Position numbers and translations under genes: made by a program
Source of the DNA: Nitrospirota bacterium
Lineage (GTDB): Bacteria > Nitrospirota > UBA9217
Direction of reading: 5' to 3'
DNA: 64,000 nt
Assembly (NCBI GenBank): GCA_029858565.1
Contig: JAOUEV010000011.1
Coordinates: 1-64,000 of the forward strand
Notes under the pieces: generated by a model
What the model saw: the letters and a program-made list of their open reading frames with translations, nothing else
Database searches by the model: none
What the model was told of the DNA's origin: nothing
Part shown: piece by piece, positions 16,929 through 26,302 of the stretch
How the letters are laid out: every line of letters starts with the position of its first letter
Position numbering within the stretch: position 1 is the first letter of the stretch

Positions 16929-17950
16929 ATGGCATTGGATCTCGAGTCGCGGTTGCGGGGCACACGGCGGGGGCATATCACTCTTGAGTTCTTTACGAAC
17001 AGCGCCCACTTTCCGATCGCGAACATGTTCCTGGAATTGCTGCACGAAGGTGCGGAACTGATCCTTAAACCCGATCTCTACGTCACGCTCTCCGCCGCGA
17101 TCGCACAGGCCTTTTATCTCGGCACATGGAAGTTCGCGGGAACGCCGCGGCCATTTCTCGGGAACCTGATAGGACCGGCGGTCTATACGATAGCGGAAAC
17201 GGTGATCGAAGGACCGGCGTTCTTCGGCTCCTTGAGCCATATCGCGTACATACTCTTCAGTGTGGTCATCGGACTGCTGCAGGAGGTCCGGCTGACCGCA
17301 GGAAACAGGGCACAGCAGGTCATCTATATCGTTGAGAACGTCGTCCGGACCAGCATTCTGCCGGTCATGTACTGGATCTTCGAAGCCGCGGATGATCCTA
17401 AATACGCGACACTTGCCGGATTTGTGAGCGACGGAAGCCATATGTTCATTATGCTGTCGCTTGTTTTTATTGGCGCGATCCTGGGTCTTGCTGATGTGAT
17501 AGCAGAGTCCTATCAATCGATACTGCGAGAAACAGCTCACGAGCTCCGGAAGTATTCCGAATGGTTCCTGGGCCGGGACCTTCTGGATTCCGCCGTGGCG
17601 GATCCCACGGCGCTCTCTATCCGGCGGCGCGAGCGGACGATGGTCTTTATGGATATCCGGGGATTTACCGGCTGGAGCGAGACACAATCGCCGGAAATGG
17701 TCGTGGAGATGTGGAAGGGTTGATCGGCAGCAGTGAAGTGAAAGGCTATGATGTGATAGGCGACACAGTGAATACCGCCAAGAGGATCTGCGATAAAGCG
17801 TCGGGCGGCGAGGTGCTGCTTTCCGAAAACTCGAAACGCCTTCTCGAAGGTGGCGCTGATTTTGGCGAGCCTGTCCAGATAGCGGCAAAAGGCAAGGCGG
17901 AGCTGCTGACGGTGTACAAACTGCGGAACATCGTGACGAAACCTGTCTGA
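16929..17950 (+). pseudogene. Adenylate/guanylate cyclase broken by an internal deletion
   Basis: The first part (16929-17723) encodes 264 residues: a membrane region with about five hydrophobic segments, then a linker (ETAHELRKYSEWFLGRD) and the start of a class III cyclase domain, RTMVFMDIRGFTGWSE, with the first metal aspartate. It then stops after VVEMWKG. The second part continues in another frame with GLIGSSEVKGYDVIGDTVNTAKRI and EVLLSENSKRLL, the C-terminal half of the same domain (17715-17950). About 100 residues that should lie between them, including the GDG-type second metal aspartate, are missing. The junction near 17705-17722 shows both a deletion and a frame change, so no active cyclase can be made. 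Confidence 0.85.
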
Positions 17951-18037
17951 CGGGTCATGGCGGGTCAAGGAGTTCGCCAGATACCAGGATCAGATCGGAA
18001 AAAGACAGCGGGGAGGGAATTGCTTGATGGGGGAGCG

Positions 18038-18265
18038 TTAATCGGTGATCGAGCAGAGGTTCAACCCCCCGCGAGTTTGGCTGATGAGCGTGTCCTTGCT
18101 GCAGCCGGTGCAGGAAAACTTGTCGCGATTGTTCAGCTCCTGCCTTCTGAGCAGGCATACTTCTTTGACGATCATGTCGTCGAAAAGTTTGCAGAAGAAC
18201 CGTTCAAGGACCTCTCCGCAGCCGGGTTTAAAGCCGCTCTTCAGATCATTTCTCATTCCGCTCAT
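18038..18265 (-). CDS. Small cysteine-rich hypothetical protein
   Basis: About 75 residues from the ATG at 18265, which follows GAGAGGGATGTAGTT (a fair ribosome site); an upstream in-frame ATG at 18328 would add 21 residues. Six cysteines are present, including the C-x2-C pair in KFSCTGCSKDTL. The charged, well-mixed composition (FDDMIVKEVCLLRRQELNN) looks like a real protein, possibly metal binding. No family is recognised, and the opposite strand is also open, so coding status is not certain. The A+T-rich gap to the next gene (18266-18469) holds nothing recognisable. Confidence 0.45.
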   Translation of the reverse strand: MSGMRNDLKSGFKPGCGEVLERFFCKLFDDMIVKEVCLLRRQELNNRDKFSCTGCSKDTLISQTRGGLNLCSITD

Positions 18266-18469
18266 AACTACATCCCTCTCGAGCAAATCCTCTGAGCATC
18301 CTTCGGGGCGCCGCTCGATGCCATACATCCAGTAGGTTCAATTATTATAGGTTTCCCGGCGATTGTCAACCATCCCGATGGGGTATTTTTCGGGTATTAA
18401 TGAGGCAGGGCAATTCCTGGACCTGGTGCACAATACGGCGGGAAACGTCCCGCGCGTCGAAACCGCTCG

Positions 18470-20764
18470 TTAGTCCATAAGGCGTTCGACCTCCTGGGCG
18501 GTCACCGCTCGGCTGAAATAGTATCCCTGGGCCATGTCGCACTTCAGGAGACGCAGGATCTTCCACTGGTCCTCGGTCTCCACACCTTCAGCAATGGTCC
18601 GGAGGCTCAGGCTATGGGCCATATTGATGATGGCTGATACGAGCGATGTGGCGTCAGGATCCGCGGCCACGTCCTTGACAAAGGACTGGTCGATCTTGAC
18701 ATAGTCCACGGGAAAACGCTTGAGATAGCTGAGCGACGAATAGCCGGTGCCGAAGTCATCGATGGATATGGATACGCCGATGGATTTGAGCCGCTTCAGG
18801 ATCGTGATGGCGGACTCCTGGTCTTTCACAAAGGTGCTCTCGGTAACCTCCAGGGTAAGCCGTCGCGGATCGATCGCGTACTCCTTGATGACGCTCTCCA
18901 CGGTCTCGGCAAGGAACTCGTGCCGGAACTGGGAGAAGGACAGGTTTACCGATACGGGCAGCTGCATCTTCCCGTTATCCCATGCCTTGATCTGGGCGCA
19001 GGCGGTCTGGAGCACCCATTTGCCCACATCGATGATCATCCCGGTCTCTTCGAGCATGGGGATGAACTTGACCGGTGACACAAGGCCGAATTCGTCGTTC
19101 TTCCATTTGAGCAGCGCTTCCGTTCCCGCGATGCGGCCTGACGACAGGTAGCAGTAGGGCTGGTAGGTGAGCGTGTACTCCTTGTTCCTGAGCGCGTCCA
19201 CGAGCCGCCGCTCCATGAAGACCAGCTCGGTCACGCCCACGTTCATGTCGGAGGTGTAGAACTGATAGTTGTTCCGTCCCAGCGCCTTTGCCTTGCCCAG
19301 GGCCGTGTCGGCGTTCTTCATGAGCGTGTTCGCGTCCTTGCCGTCGTCAGGGTAGAGGGATATTCCGCAGGCAAGGGTGACCGATATCTCTTCTCCGCCG
19401 GACATGATGATCTGGGGCACGTTCTTCATGATCATCTTCACGAACAGGATGACGTCGGAGGGCTTCTGGATGTCATGGAGAATGATGCCGAACTCATCGC
19501 TGCCGAGACGGGCCACGGTGTCATCTTTGCTCACCGAAACGGACAGGCTCTCGGCGACCTGCTTCAGCATCTTGTTGCCCGCATCGAGCCCGTAGATCTC
19601 GTTGATGTACTTGAACCGGTCGATGTCGATGGTCAGGATCGCCATGGTTCCCGTGCCCTTGGAAGCGCGCGTGCGGTCGCGGTTCAGTCGTTCCACAAAG
19701 ACGCTGCGGTTCGGTAGGCCGGTCAGGTCGTCGTAGGAGGTGAGGAAGGTCAGCTTCTCCCGCATTGTCTTGAGCGGGGTGACATCGCTTGCCGTGACCA
19801 GGGCATGGGTGACGTTTCCCCGCGCGTCGGTGATGGGCGTTACGACCTCGTCCAGCACTGTCTGCTCGCCGTTCTTTTTCCGTATCGTCACTTCGGCCTG
19901 GAAAGAGAATCCCGAAAGGACGGTGTTCCACATTTCACCGAGGAGCTTGGGATCGCCATGTTCCGACCGTAGCAGGTCAAGGCCCCGGGCGATGACCTCG
20001 TCCCGGGTGTAGCCGGTCACATCCTCCACAGCCTTGTTCACGTACTCGACCGTTCCGTCCCGGTCCGTGATGAGCACGATGTCCGCGGACTGCTCCACGG
20101 AAAGGGAAAGTTTCTTCAGCAGTTCCTCGGCCTGCTTCATTTCGGTCATGTCCCGGACAACGACCGCGAACCCCGCGAGCCCGCGGTCCGGCGATCTGCG
20201 GGCAACGACCGCCATATGGGCATGGAACGAGGAGCCGTCCTTGCGAAGCATCCAGACGTTCATTTCATGGCGTCCGTCAGCCGCGCTTGTCCTGAGGGCG
20301 GACTCGATCCTGCCGGCGGTCGCGTCATCCTGAGGAAAGAGGCAGTTGACGGACCTTCGCGTGATCTCGTCCTGGGCGAAACCAAAGAGCCTTTGGGCGC
20401 CGGGATTCCAATTGGCGGTCCTGCCGTCGCTATCCAGCAGGAAGACCGCGGTGTTCTTGACCCCGTCGGTCAGCAACTGCAGGAGTTCGTTCTGCTCTTT
20501 CAGTAAGAGCGCGAGTTCCCGCGCCCGCCTGCTTTCCCTGCGCATCGCCGAAAGGGCGGCGGTAACAATAATGACGGTGAGCACAAGCATGAAACCGAGA
20601 ATGGAAAACGTCATGGCGCCTCCCCGGACAGACGTAGAGGCTTGGGCAAAGGACGAAAGCGGCGTCATGAAGATCAGGAGGAGCGCATGGCACGCGGACC
20701 TCACTGAAATCCTTGCGACATCAGGGAACAGGAGGTTTCTATGGGGACAGCGGTAAGGCTGCAT
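18470..20764 (-). CDS. Double-PAS GGDEF/EAL protein
   Basis: A 764-residue c-di-GMP protein. An N-terminal hydrophobic/signal-like stretch (24-42) and a transmembrane segment (52-74) precede PAS domains at about 92-210 and 215-335, a GGDEF domain at about 340-500 and an EAL domain at about 515-760. The cyclase signature is GSDEF (421-425) rather than GGDEF, so cyclase function is uncertain, though some such variants stay active. The EAL site is intact (EAL 549-551, DDFGTGYSSLSYLKRF). It is highly similar in its last 400 residues to the protein at 13904-15820, so the two are paralogues. An alternative start is M51 (20614). Confidence 0.88.
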   Translation of the reverse strand: MQPYRCPHRNLLFPDVARISVRSACHALLLIFMTPLSSFAQASTSVRGGAMTFSILGFMLVLTVIIVTAALSAMRRESRRARELALLLKEQNELLQLLTDGVKNTAVFLLDSDGRTANWNPGAQRLFGFAQDEITRRSVNCLFPQDDATAGRIESALRTSAADGRHEMNVWMLRKDGSSFHAHMAVVARRSPDRGLAGFAVVVRDMTEMKQAEELLKKLSLSVEQSADIVLITDRDGTVEYVNKAVEDVTGYTRDEVIARGLDLLRSEHGDPKLLGEMWNTVLSGFSFQAEVTIRKKNGEQTVLDEVVTPITDARGNVTHALVTASDVTPLKTMREKLTFLTSYDDLTGLPNRSVFVERLNRDRTRASKGTGTMAILTIDIDRFKYINEIYGLDAGNKMLKQVAESLSVSVSKDDTVARLGSDEFGIILHDIQKPSDVILFVKMIMKNVPQIIMSGGEEISVTLACGISLYPDDGKDANTLMKNADTALGKAKALGRNNYQFYTSDMNVGVTELVFMERRLVDALRNKEYTLTYQPYCYLSSGRIAGTEALLKWKNDEFGLVSPVKFIPMLEETGMIIDVGKWVLQTACAQIKAWDNGKMQLPVSVNLSFSQFRHEFLAETVESVIKEYAIDPRRLTLEVTESTFVKDQESAITILKRLKSIGVSISIDDFGTGYSSLSYLKRFPVDYVKIDQSFVKDVAADPDATSLVSAIINMAHSLSLRTIAEGVETEDQWKILRLLKCDMAQGYYFSRAVTAQEVERLMD

Positions 20765-20973
20765 AATGAATTCCTGCGCAGGCCGGGCGAATGCTCCCGG
20801 GGCTTGCGGAATGTGTCCCGGAAAGATGCACTAATTAATATTGTAGCTTAGCACAGGGCTTTTTAAAAGGTTAATTTCCTGTGATGCTATGTCGGGTGGC
20901 GGGGCAGGGATAGTTCGATAAAGTCTTCCTGTGATACAATTATCGCAGCCAACGAGAATTTCAGGAGAAATGC

Positions 20974-21699
20974 ATGGAGCGGGAACGCGGGAACGATGAC
21001 AGCGAGAGGGACGAACTGGCGCGGAGGGTCCGCAGCATCGAGGAACGGCTGGACAGTCTGGAGGAGCGGGGTCAGGGAGGGGTGATGGCGCATCCGGCCT
21101 GGCCGCTGGCCACAGGACTGACCGCTGTCGTGTTCGCTTACCTGGGGATGGCAGTTCCACGGCACCCCTATCAGTATCTTTTCGCGGCGTTGCTGCTGGC
21201 ACTGTCCTATCACCGTGGCTTTCTCCTGCTCTTCACCGGAAAGTGGCGATGGACCCTGGCGGCAACGAACTTCGTGAATTTGTCCTATTTCTTCATGATC
21301 ATACTCGGCGGAGGGGTGCGGCATCCTCTGTTCTGGTTAAAAGCGCCCGCGGTCATAAAACAGCCGGCGCCGGACGGGACTTCCTGGTACGGCAGGATGG
21401 TGCCTGATTATTCCCTTCAGTGGAGCGACATAGCCGGTCTGTCGGACTGGAGCATCGATGTCACGAAGGTCCAGGCCTTTCTGCTCATTGCGACGCTGGC
21501 AGGCGCTCTCTTCCGTTTCCCGGGATTCACGTCCCTTGCCGCAACAGCACTGCTGATCGTCTCGATCCCCGCGTATCTGGCATTTACCTGGGATTGGGTC
21601 ATGCTGTTCCTGATCCTGGCCAGCATCGCCCTCTATCTTCAGTCGCAGCCTGCACTGCCGCGTTATCGGTACCGGGACGGTCCCGGCCGTTGGTCGTGA
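20974..21699 (+). CDS. Hypothetical integral membrane protein
   Basis: A 241-residue protein with a charged, coiled-coil-like N-terminus (residues 1-34, ERDELARRVRSIEERLDSLEE) followed by about six hydrophobic segments and a short basic tail. AGGAGAAATGC gives a clear ribosome site. The N-terminal coil suggests oligomerisation or contact with a partner in the cytoplasm. No family is recognised. It converges with the methyltransferase gene on the other strand, and nothing in the surroundings suggests a role. Confidence 0.75.
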   Translation: MERERGNDDSERDELARRVRSIEERLDSLEERGQGGVMAHPAWPLATGLTAVVFAYLGMAVPRHPYQYLFAALLLALSYHRGFLLLFTGKWRWTLAATNFVNLSYFFMIILGGGVRHPLFWLKAPAVIKQPAPDGTSWYGRMVPDYSLQWSDIAGLSDWSIDVTKVQAFLLIATLAGALFRFPGFTSLAATALLIVSIPAYLAFTWDWVMLFLILASIALYLQSQPALPRYRYRDGPGRWS

Positions 21700-21730
21700 T
21701 GAATGCCGGACACCGCTGGACAGGAGCAGA

Positions 21731-22417
21731 TCAGAGCTCGATCTCGTTGAGCTGGGGATAGACGAAGAGCGTGAAGTCGTACTGGACGCGGTCGTGGCGG
21801 AGCGCGAAGTAGGGCGACAGGTTCTCGAGAGAGAATCGCACCATATCTTCGGGCGACGTATAATTGAGTTCCGGGTCCTTTATGGGGGTGTGGGAGGAAA
21901 GCGCGTTCAGCGCAAGCCCTTTGTTGCAATGCTTGAAGAGCGTCATGAGCGTGTTCAGGAGGTCGTCCTTGACCCCGGGGACCAGGTAATTGAATACCCC
22001 GCAAATGACGATATAATCGTAGAACCCCTCGAGCGGATCTACCTCCTCTTCAATATCCATTACCTCAAACGTGCATTCGGGATATTTCTGCCGGGCAAGT
22101 TCGATGAAGTTCTCGTTCATGTCGACTCCGGTATAGCGCACGTCGATCCCTCTGCGTTTCAGGAACCGGTAGAAATCCCCGGTGCCGCAGCCGTAATCCA
22201 ATACCGAGGCATTGCGCAGCTGCTCCAGGGGAGCGATCTCCGAAAGCGAATGATACCGGCGAAGCTGTCCCTTCGGCGTCCAGCGGAGCGCCTCCGGCCG
22301 GTCTCCGAACTTCTTCAGATGAAAGTTGTAAAAAGAAAGCAGCTGGTCTCGCGAGTAGGGATCCATGTACCGGGCCTCCGAAGGTTCAATGCGCCATAGT
22401 ACGCTATTTCCATTCAC
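21731..22417 (-). CDS. SAM-dependent class I methyltransferase
   Basis: A 228-residue protein. SAM-binding motif I is VLDYGCGTGDFYRFL (about residues 71-85), motif II is RYTGVDMNENFIELAR, and DYIVICGVFNYL is the post-II strand. The family is broad (Methyltransf_11/25 type) and the substrate is unknown. ATG at 22417; M18 (22366) is an alternative. The gene is transcribed away from the nuo promoter region, so 22418-22522 is a divergent intergenic region. Confidence 0.82.
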   Translation of the reverse strand: MNGNSVLWRIEPSEARYMDPYSRDQLLSFYNFHLKKFGDRPEALRWTPKGQLRRYHSLSEIAPLEQLRNASVLDYGCGTGDFYRFLKRRGIDVRYTGVDMNENFIELARQKYPECTFEVMDIEEEVDPLEGFYDYIVICGVFNYLVPGVKDDLLNTLMTLFKHCNKGLALNALSSHTPIKDPELNYTSPEDMVRFSLENLSPYFALRHDRVQYDFTLFVYPQLNEIEL

Positions 22418-22522
22418 GCTGCAAGCGACCGAGGAAAAAGCTCTTGCTATTTACGCAGTGATAAGTTAATTTTATTTTCCGGGGGCGGTCAGGCTGCACG
22501 ATAACTTTTCGTAACGTTTTGC

Positions 22523-22551
22523 TTGACAAACCTGCCTCGTTCGCTTATGAT
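22523..22551 (+). promoter_or_regulatory. Sigma-70 promoter of the nuo operon
   Basis: TTGACA (22523-22528) and TATGAT (22546-22551) are spaced by exactly 17 bp and stand 59 bp before nuoA. This is a near-consensus housekeeping promoter; the expected transcript start is near 22558. Confidence 0.85.
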
Positions 22552-22609
22552 TTCTTCGGTTTTTAAAACATCTGCTAACTAAAAATTTAATACAAGCGAA
22601 GGAGTTGCC

Positions 22610-22984
22610 ATGACTCCAGGTTCTTACCTGCCCGGACATTTTCTACCGGTCGCAATCTTCCTGTTCCTCGGCGTCGCTGTCGGCGTCGGTATGCTTGTTT
22701 TCAGCAGACTGGTCAGCCCCCGGAAGCCTTACCGGGAAAAGCTGGTCACCTACGAATCAGGCATCACCCCGTTCATGGACGCCAACCAGAAGTTCTCCAT
22801 CCGTTACTATCTCGTCGCAATGCTTTTCCTCATTTTCGATATCGAAGCGGTTTTTCTCTATCCCTGGGCAGTTGCCTATAACAAGATCGGCCTGTACGGG
22901 TTGGTGGAAATGGTTATCTTCGTCATCATCCTGCTCGTAGGATATTTTTACGCCTGGAAGAAAGGTGCACTGGAATGGGAATAA
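22610..22984 (+). CDS. nuoA: NADH-quinone oxidoreductase subunit A
   Basis: A 124-residue membrane subunit of complex I with three transmembrane helices. The conserved loop [20 protein letters not shown] and the [24 protein letters not shown]-like block (here [20 protein letters not shown]) are diagnostic. GAAGGAGTTGCC precedes the ATG. It is the first gene of a 14-subunit operon, overlapping nuoB by 10 bp. Confidence 0.95.
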   Translation: MTPGSYLPGHFLPVAIFLFLGVAVGVGMLVFSRLVSPRKPYREKLVTYESGITPFMDANQKFSIRYYLVAMLFLIFDIEAVFLYPWAVAYNKIGLYGLVEMVIFVIILLVGYFYAWKKGALEWE

Positions 22985-23460
22985 TCCAGCATGTCTTTGA
23001 AGAAGGCTACATGACCACGAAAGCCGACGAACTCCTGAATTATTTCCGCTCCTGCTCGGTCTGGCCCATGACCTTTGGGCTGGCCTGCTGCGCCATCGAG
23101 ATGATCCAGTATTATTCCGCGCCCCAGCATGACTTCGACCGTTTCGGCACGGTGCCCCGGCCTTCACCCCGGCAGTCCGACCTCCTGCTTGTCGCCGGCA
23201 CGCTGACCAAGAAGATGGCTCCGATCGTCCGCCGGGTATATGACCAGATGCCGGAGCCGAGATACGTTATCGCCATGGGGAGTTGCGCCAGCTCCGGCGG
23301 CATATTCAACACCTACAGCGTGGTCCAGGGTGTGGACAACATCCTTCCCGTTGATGTGTACATCCCGGGATGCCCGCCGAGGCCCGAAGCGCTTATGTAC
23401 GGCATCATGAAGCTCCAGGAAAAGATCCGGAAGGAACACTATATCCGGAAAGAGAAGTAG
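22975..23460 (+). CDS. nuoB: NADH-quinone oxidoreductase subunit B
   Basis: A 161-residue peripheral-arm subunit that carries cluster N2, the last iron-sulfur cluster before quinone. The ligand cysteines are seen as the unusual adjacent pair C38-C39 in ACCAIEM, C104 in GSCASSGG and C133 in [10 protein letters not shown]. It overlaps nuoA by 10 bp, which suggests coupled translation. A 98-bp gap without an open gene follows before nuoC. Confidence 0.95.
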   Translation: MGIIQHVFEEGYMTTKADELLNYFRSCSVWPMTFGLACCAIEMIQYYSAPQHDFDRFGTVPRPSPRQSDLLLVAGTLTKKMAPIVRRVYDQMPEPRYVIAMGSCASSGGIFNTYSVVQGVDNILPVDVYIPGCPPRPEALMYGIMKLQEKIRKEHYIRKEK

Positions 23461-23558
23461 CCTTCCGAGGGATTCTCCGACCAGTCCCGCGAAAAGCGCG
23501 GCTGTCGAGGAGCATGCTCGGTCAGGCCTAATGACCGCAGGATACGAGAGAGACCATT

Positions 23559-24029
23559 ATGGACCCGGAACAGATCGCGAAGACCATTGAAGAGAGATTT
23601 CCCGGCGAAGTGCTGGGAACGGCGACCCATGCGGGGCAGGTGGGCGTCAGCGTGAAACCGGAGCGCATCGTAGATATCTGCCGGTTCCTGCACGATGAAC
23701 CGTCCATCCGGATGGACCTTTTGAACGACCTGACCGCGGTGGATTTTTCCGCATACCCAGGTGACGGCGGTCCGCGGTTCGAGGTGGTCTACAATATGAT
23801 ATCGACCGAGCACCGCCACAGGATTCGGCTCAAGGCGCGTGTGACCGAGGACAATCCCCGGATCGACACGGTCACGACCGTCTGGAACACTGCCAATTGG
23901 CATGAGCGGGAGACCTATGACCTCATGGGTATCATCTTCAACGGTCATCCGGACCTGCGCAGGATACTGCTCGCCGAGGATTGGGAAGGCCATCCGCTTA
24001 GGAAGGAATATCCGCTGAAAGGATATTGA
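23559..24029 (+). CDS. nuoC: NADH-quinone oxidoreductase subunit C
   Basis: A 156-residue 30-kDa-type subunit of the peripheral arm. The hallmark ERETYDLMGIIFNGHPDLRRILLAEDWEGHPLRKEYPL is near the C-terminus. Here nuoC and nuoD are separate genes with 6 bp between them, unlike the fused NuoCD of E. coli. GAGAGAGACC precedes the ATG. Confidence 0.93.
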   Translation: MDPEQIAKTIEERFPGEVLGTATHAGQVGVSVKPERIVDICRFLHDEPSIRMDLLNDLTAVDFSAYPGDGGPRFEVVYNMISTEHRHRIRLKARVTEDNPRIDTVTTVWNTANWHERETYDLMGIIFNGHPDLRRILLAEDWEGHPLRKEYPLKGY

Positions 24030-24035
24030 GGTACC

Positions 24036-25238
24036 ATGTCCTCTACTGATACGGAAACAACAAAAGAGATTGTCCAGAAAGAACTTACCCTGAACATGGG
24101 GCCCCAGCATCCGGCCACCCACGGCGTGCTGCGCCTGGTGGTCGACCTGCAGGGGGAAACCGTGGTCGGCGTCGATCCCCGGCCCGGCTATCTCCACCGG
24201 GGCATTGAAAAGTGGATGGAGCACCGGACCTACCACCAGATCATTCCCATCACCGACCGTCTCGAGTACATCACCTGCATGAACAACAACCTCGGCTGGG
24301 TCGTCGCGGTCGAGAAGCTGGCCGGCATCACCGTGCCGGACCGGGCCCAGTTCATCCGGACGCTCATGGCGGAGCTGACCCGGCTTTCCGGACACCTCCT
24401 GTGGCTCGGCACGCATGCGCTCGATATCGGGGCCATGACCGTATGTCTGTACTGCTGCCGCGAGCGCGAACTGATCCTCGACCTTACCGAAATGGTCACC
24501 GGAGCACGCCAGACCGTAAGCTATGTCAGGATCGGCGGTGTGCGGAACGATGTGAACCGGGACTTCCTCGATAAGTGCCGCGAGTTCGTGGATATCTTCC
24601 CCAAAAAGCTCGAAGACTACGACACCCTGATCCGCGAGAACCGCATCTGGCTCAAGCGGACCAAGGGCATCGGCAAGTTCTCGGCCGAGGACGCCGTGAA
24701 CTATGGCCTTACCGGCGCCACGCTCCGAGGCTCCGGTGTGAATTACGACCTTCGCAAGGTCGAGCCCTATGCGGCCTACGACAAGGTGGAGTTCGATGTT
24801 CCCCTCGGCACCGAGGGGGATGTCTATGATCGGTACATTGTGCGGATCAATGAGATGCGCCAAAGCCTTCGGATCGTCAGGCAGTGCCTGGACATGCTTC
24901 CTGCCGGTCCTGTCATGACCGATGATCCGCGGTACGCGGTGCCCGACAAGGCAACGGTCATGACGAATATGGAAGCGTTGGCGCACCAGTTCGTGCTGAT
25001 GAGCAAGTGGGTGAACATGCCCAAAGGCGAGGTCTATGTGGCGACCGAGGCGCCGAAGGGCGAGCTCGGCTTTTATATCGTAAGCGATGGCAGCGGCCGG
25101 CCCTACCGTGTCAAGATCCGCGCGCCATCGTTCGTCCACATCGGAGCGCTTCCAAAGATGGTGACCGGCCACATGGTGGCAGACGTGATCGCCTGCATCG
25201 GCACGATCGACATCGTGCTGGGCGAGTGCGACCGCTGA
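24036..25238 (+). CDS. nuoD: NADH-quinone oxidoreductase subunit D
   Basis: A 400-residue 49-kDa subunit, distantly related to the large subunit of NiFe hydrogenases, that helps form the quinone pocket with NuoB. The N-terminal NMGPQHPATHGVLRL, then RPGYLHRGIEKWMEHRTY, and the C-terminal end GTIDIVLGECDR are all standard. The nickel-site cysteines of hydrogenases are absent, as expected. It is followed after 24 bp by a gene that is not a Nuo subunit. Confidence 0.95.
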   Translation: MSSTDTETTKEIVQKELTLNMGPQHPATHGVLRLVVDLQGETVVGVDPRPGYLHRGIEKWMEHRTYHQIIPITDRLEYITCMNNNLGWVVAVEKLAGITVPDRAQFIRTLMAELTRLSGHLLWLGTHALDIGAMTVCLYCCRERELILDLTEMVTGARQTVSYVRIGGVRNDVNRDFLDKCREFVDIFPKKLEDYDTLIRENRIWLKRTKGIGKFSAEDAVNYGLTGATLRGSGVNYDLRKVEPYAAYDKVEFDVPLGTEGDVYDRYIVRINEMRQSLRIVRQCLDMLPAGPVMTDDPRYAVPDKATVMTNMEALAHQFVLMSKWVNMPKGEVYVATEAPKGELGFYIVSDGSGRPYRVKIRAPSFVHIGALPKMVTGHMVADVIACIGTIDIVLGECDR

Positions 25239-25262
25239 CCCGGGGGAGGAGAGAGGATCACT

Positions 25263-25742
25263 ATGGTCAAGGTAAAGGATATTGAGAACCTGTCAATCTT
25301 CAAGGGGCTCACCGACGACGAGCTCAAGGCTATCGCGGAGATCATCACTCCCGATATTTTTCCTGCCGGCAAGCAGATATTCGAAGAGGGCGAGGTCACC
25401 TGCCCCTGTGTGTACATCATCCAGAAGGGCAAGGTGGACGTCCAAAAGCGGAGCAAGGAAGGTGACCTGCTCACTCTGTCGGTCCAGCGCGAGGGGAGCT
25501 TTTTCGGCGAACTGTCGTTCATTGACAACAAGCCCCACTCCGCGACGATGACAACTGCGTCGGAAGAATCAGTGGTCATGAGGATCGACCGGAGCGACTT
25601 TGATAAGCTGGTCCAGCGCTATCCCGCAGCCGGGTACAAGGTCCTCATGAACATCACCCTGGACATCGCCAAGATCGCGCGGCGGATGAACACGCAGTTC
25701 ATGGATATGTCCGATTACGTGTACGGTAGAACGAAGAGGTAG
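25263..25742 (+). CDS. Cyclic nucleotide-binding domain protein inside the nuo operon
   Basis: A 159-residue protein consisting almost only of a Crp-type cNMP-binding fold (about 10-125) with a short helical tail (126-159) and no helix-turn-helix. The phosphate-binding cassette reads FGELSFIDNKPHSATM (81-96): the acidic E83 is kept, but the arginine that grips the cyclic phosphate (P-R-S-A) is a histidine (H92). Classical cAMP binding is therefore unlikely and another ligand or a structural role is possible. It is tightly packed between nuoD (24 bp) and nuoE (7 bp) and must be co-transcribed, so it may tune or help assemble complex I. Confidence 0.85.
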   Translation: MVKVKDIENLSIFKGLTDDELKAIAEIITPDIFPAGKQIFEEGEVTCPCVYIIQKGKVDVQKRSKEGDLLTLSVQREGSFFGELSFIDNKPHSATMTTASEESVVMRIDRSDFDKLVQRYPAAGYKVLMNITLDIAKIARRMNTQFMDMSDYVYGRTKR

Positions 25743-25749
25743 GGATACG

Positions 25750-26268
25750 ATGAGCGACGTTATTGAGGATAGCCGCTTTTGCCGGTCCGGAGGCGACAAG
25801 ATCATGTTCAGCGATGCGGTGGTCGAGGCCATCAACCAGGTGCGCCAGAAATATCCGGACTCGCAGGGAGCGGTACTGCCGTCCCTCCATATCATCCAGA
25901 AGGCGTACGGCCACCTGTCGTATGAGGCCATGCGCTTCGTGTCCCAGCATCTCCGGGTTCCGGAATCTGACGTGTTCGGGACCGCGACGTTCTATTCGCT
26001 CTACCGCTGGAAGTCCGCGGGAAAGCACCAGATCCAGATCTGCCACAACCTGTCCTGCTCGCTTCTCGGCGCCGAATCGCTGATCAAACACCTGGAGCAG
26101 AAGCTCGGCGTGTGCGAGGGCCAGGTGACCAAGGACGGGCGATTCTCCTTCATCCGCATGGAATGCATCGGGCGATGCGACGGCGCCCCTGCCATGCTGA
26201 TAGATGATGATTACCACGGCGAACTGACGCCGCAGAAGATCGACGAAGTTCTCAAGAAATACGAATAG
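25750..26268 (+). CDS. nuoE: NADH-quinone oxidoreductase subunit E
   Basis: A 172-residue thioredoxin-fold subunit of the NADH-oxidising module. The 2Fe-2S cluster N1a ligands are C98-x4-C103 (CHNLSC) and C139-x3-C143 (CIGRC), the standard set. The N-terminal LHIIQKAYGHLSYEAM helix bundle fits. A 140-bp gap containing an inverted repeat separates it from nuoF. Confidence 0.94.
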   Translation: MSDVIEDSRFCRSGGDKIMFSDAVVEAINQVRQKYPDSQGAVLPSLHIIQKAYGHLSYEAMRFVSQHLRVPESDVFGTATFYSLYRWKSAGKHQIQICHNLSCSLLGAESLIKHLEQKLGVCEGQVTKDGRFSFIRMECIGRCDGAPAMLIDDDYHGELTPQKIDEVLKKYE

Positions 26269-26302
26269 ACGTTTTTCCTCAAAGTTACGGACTGTAAAAG
26301 AC

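Noticed and set aside
23439-25172. A 577-codon minus-strand open frame opposite nuoC and nuoD
   Set aside because: It is antisense to unmistakable complex I genes and has no recognisable motif.
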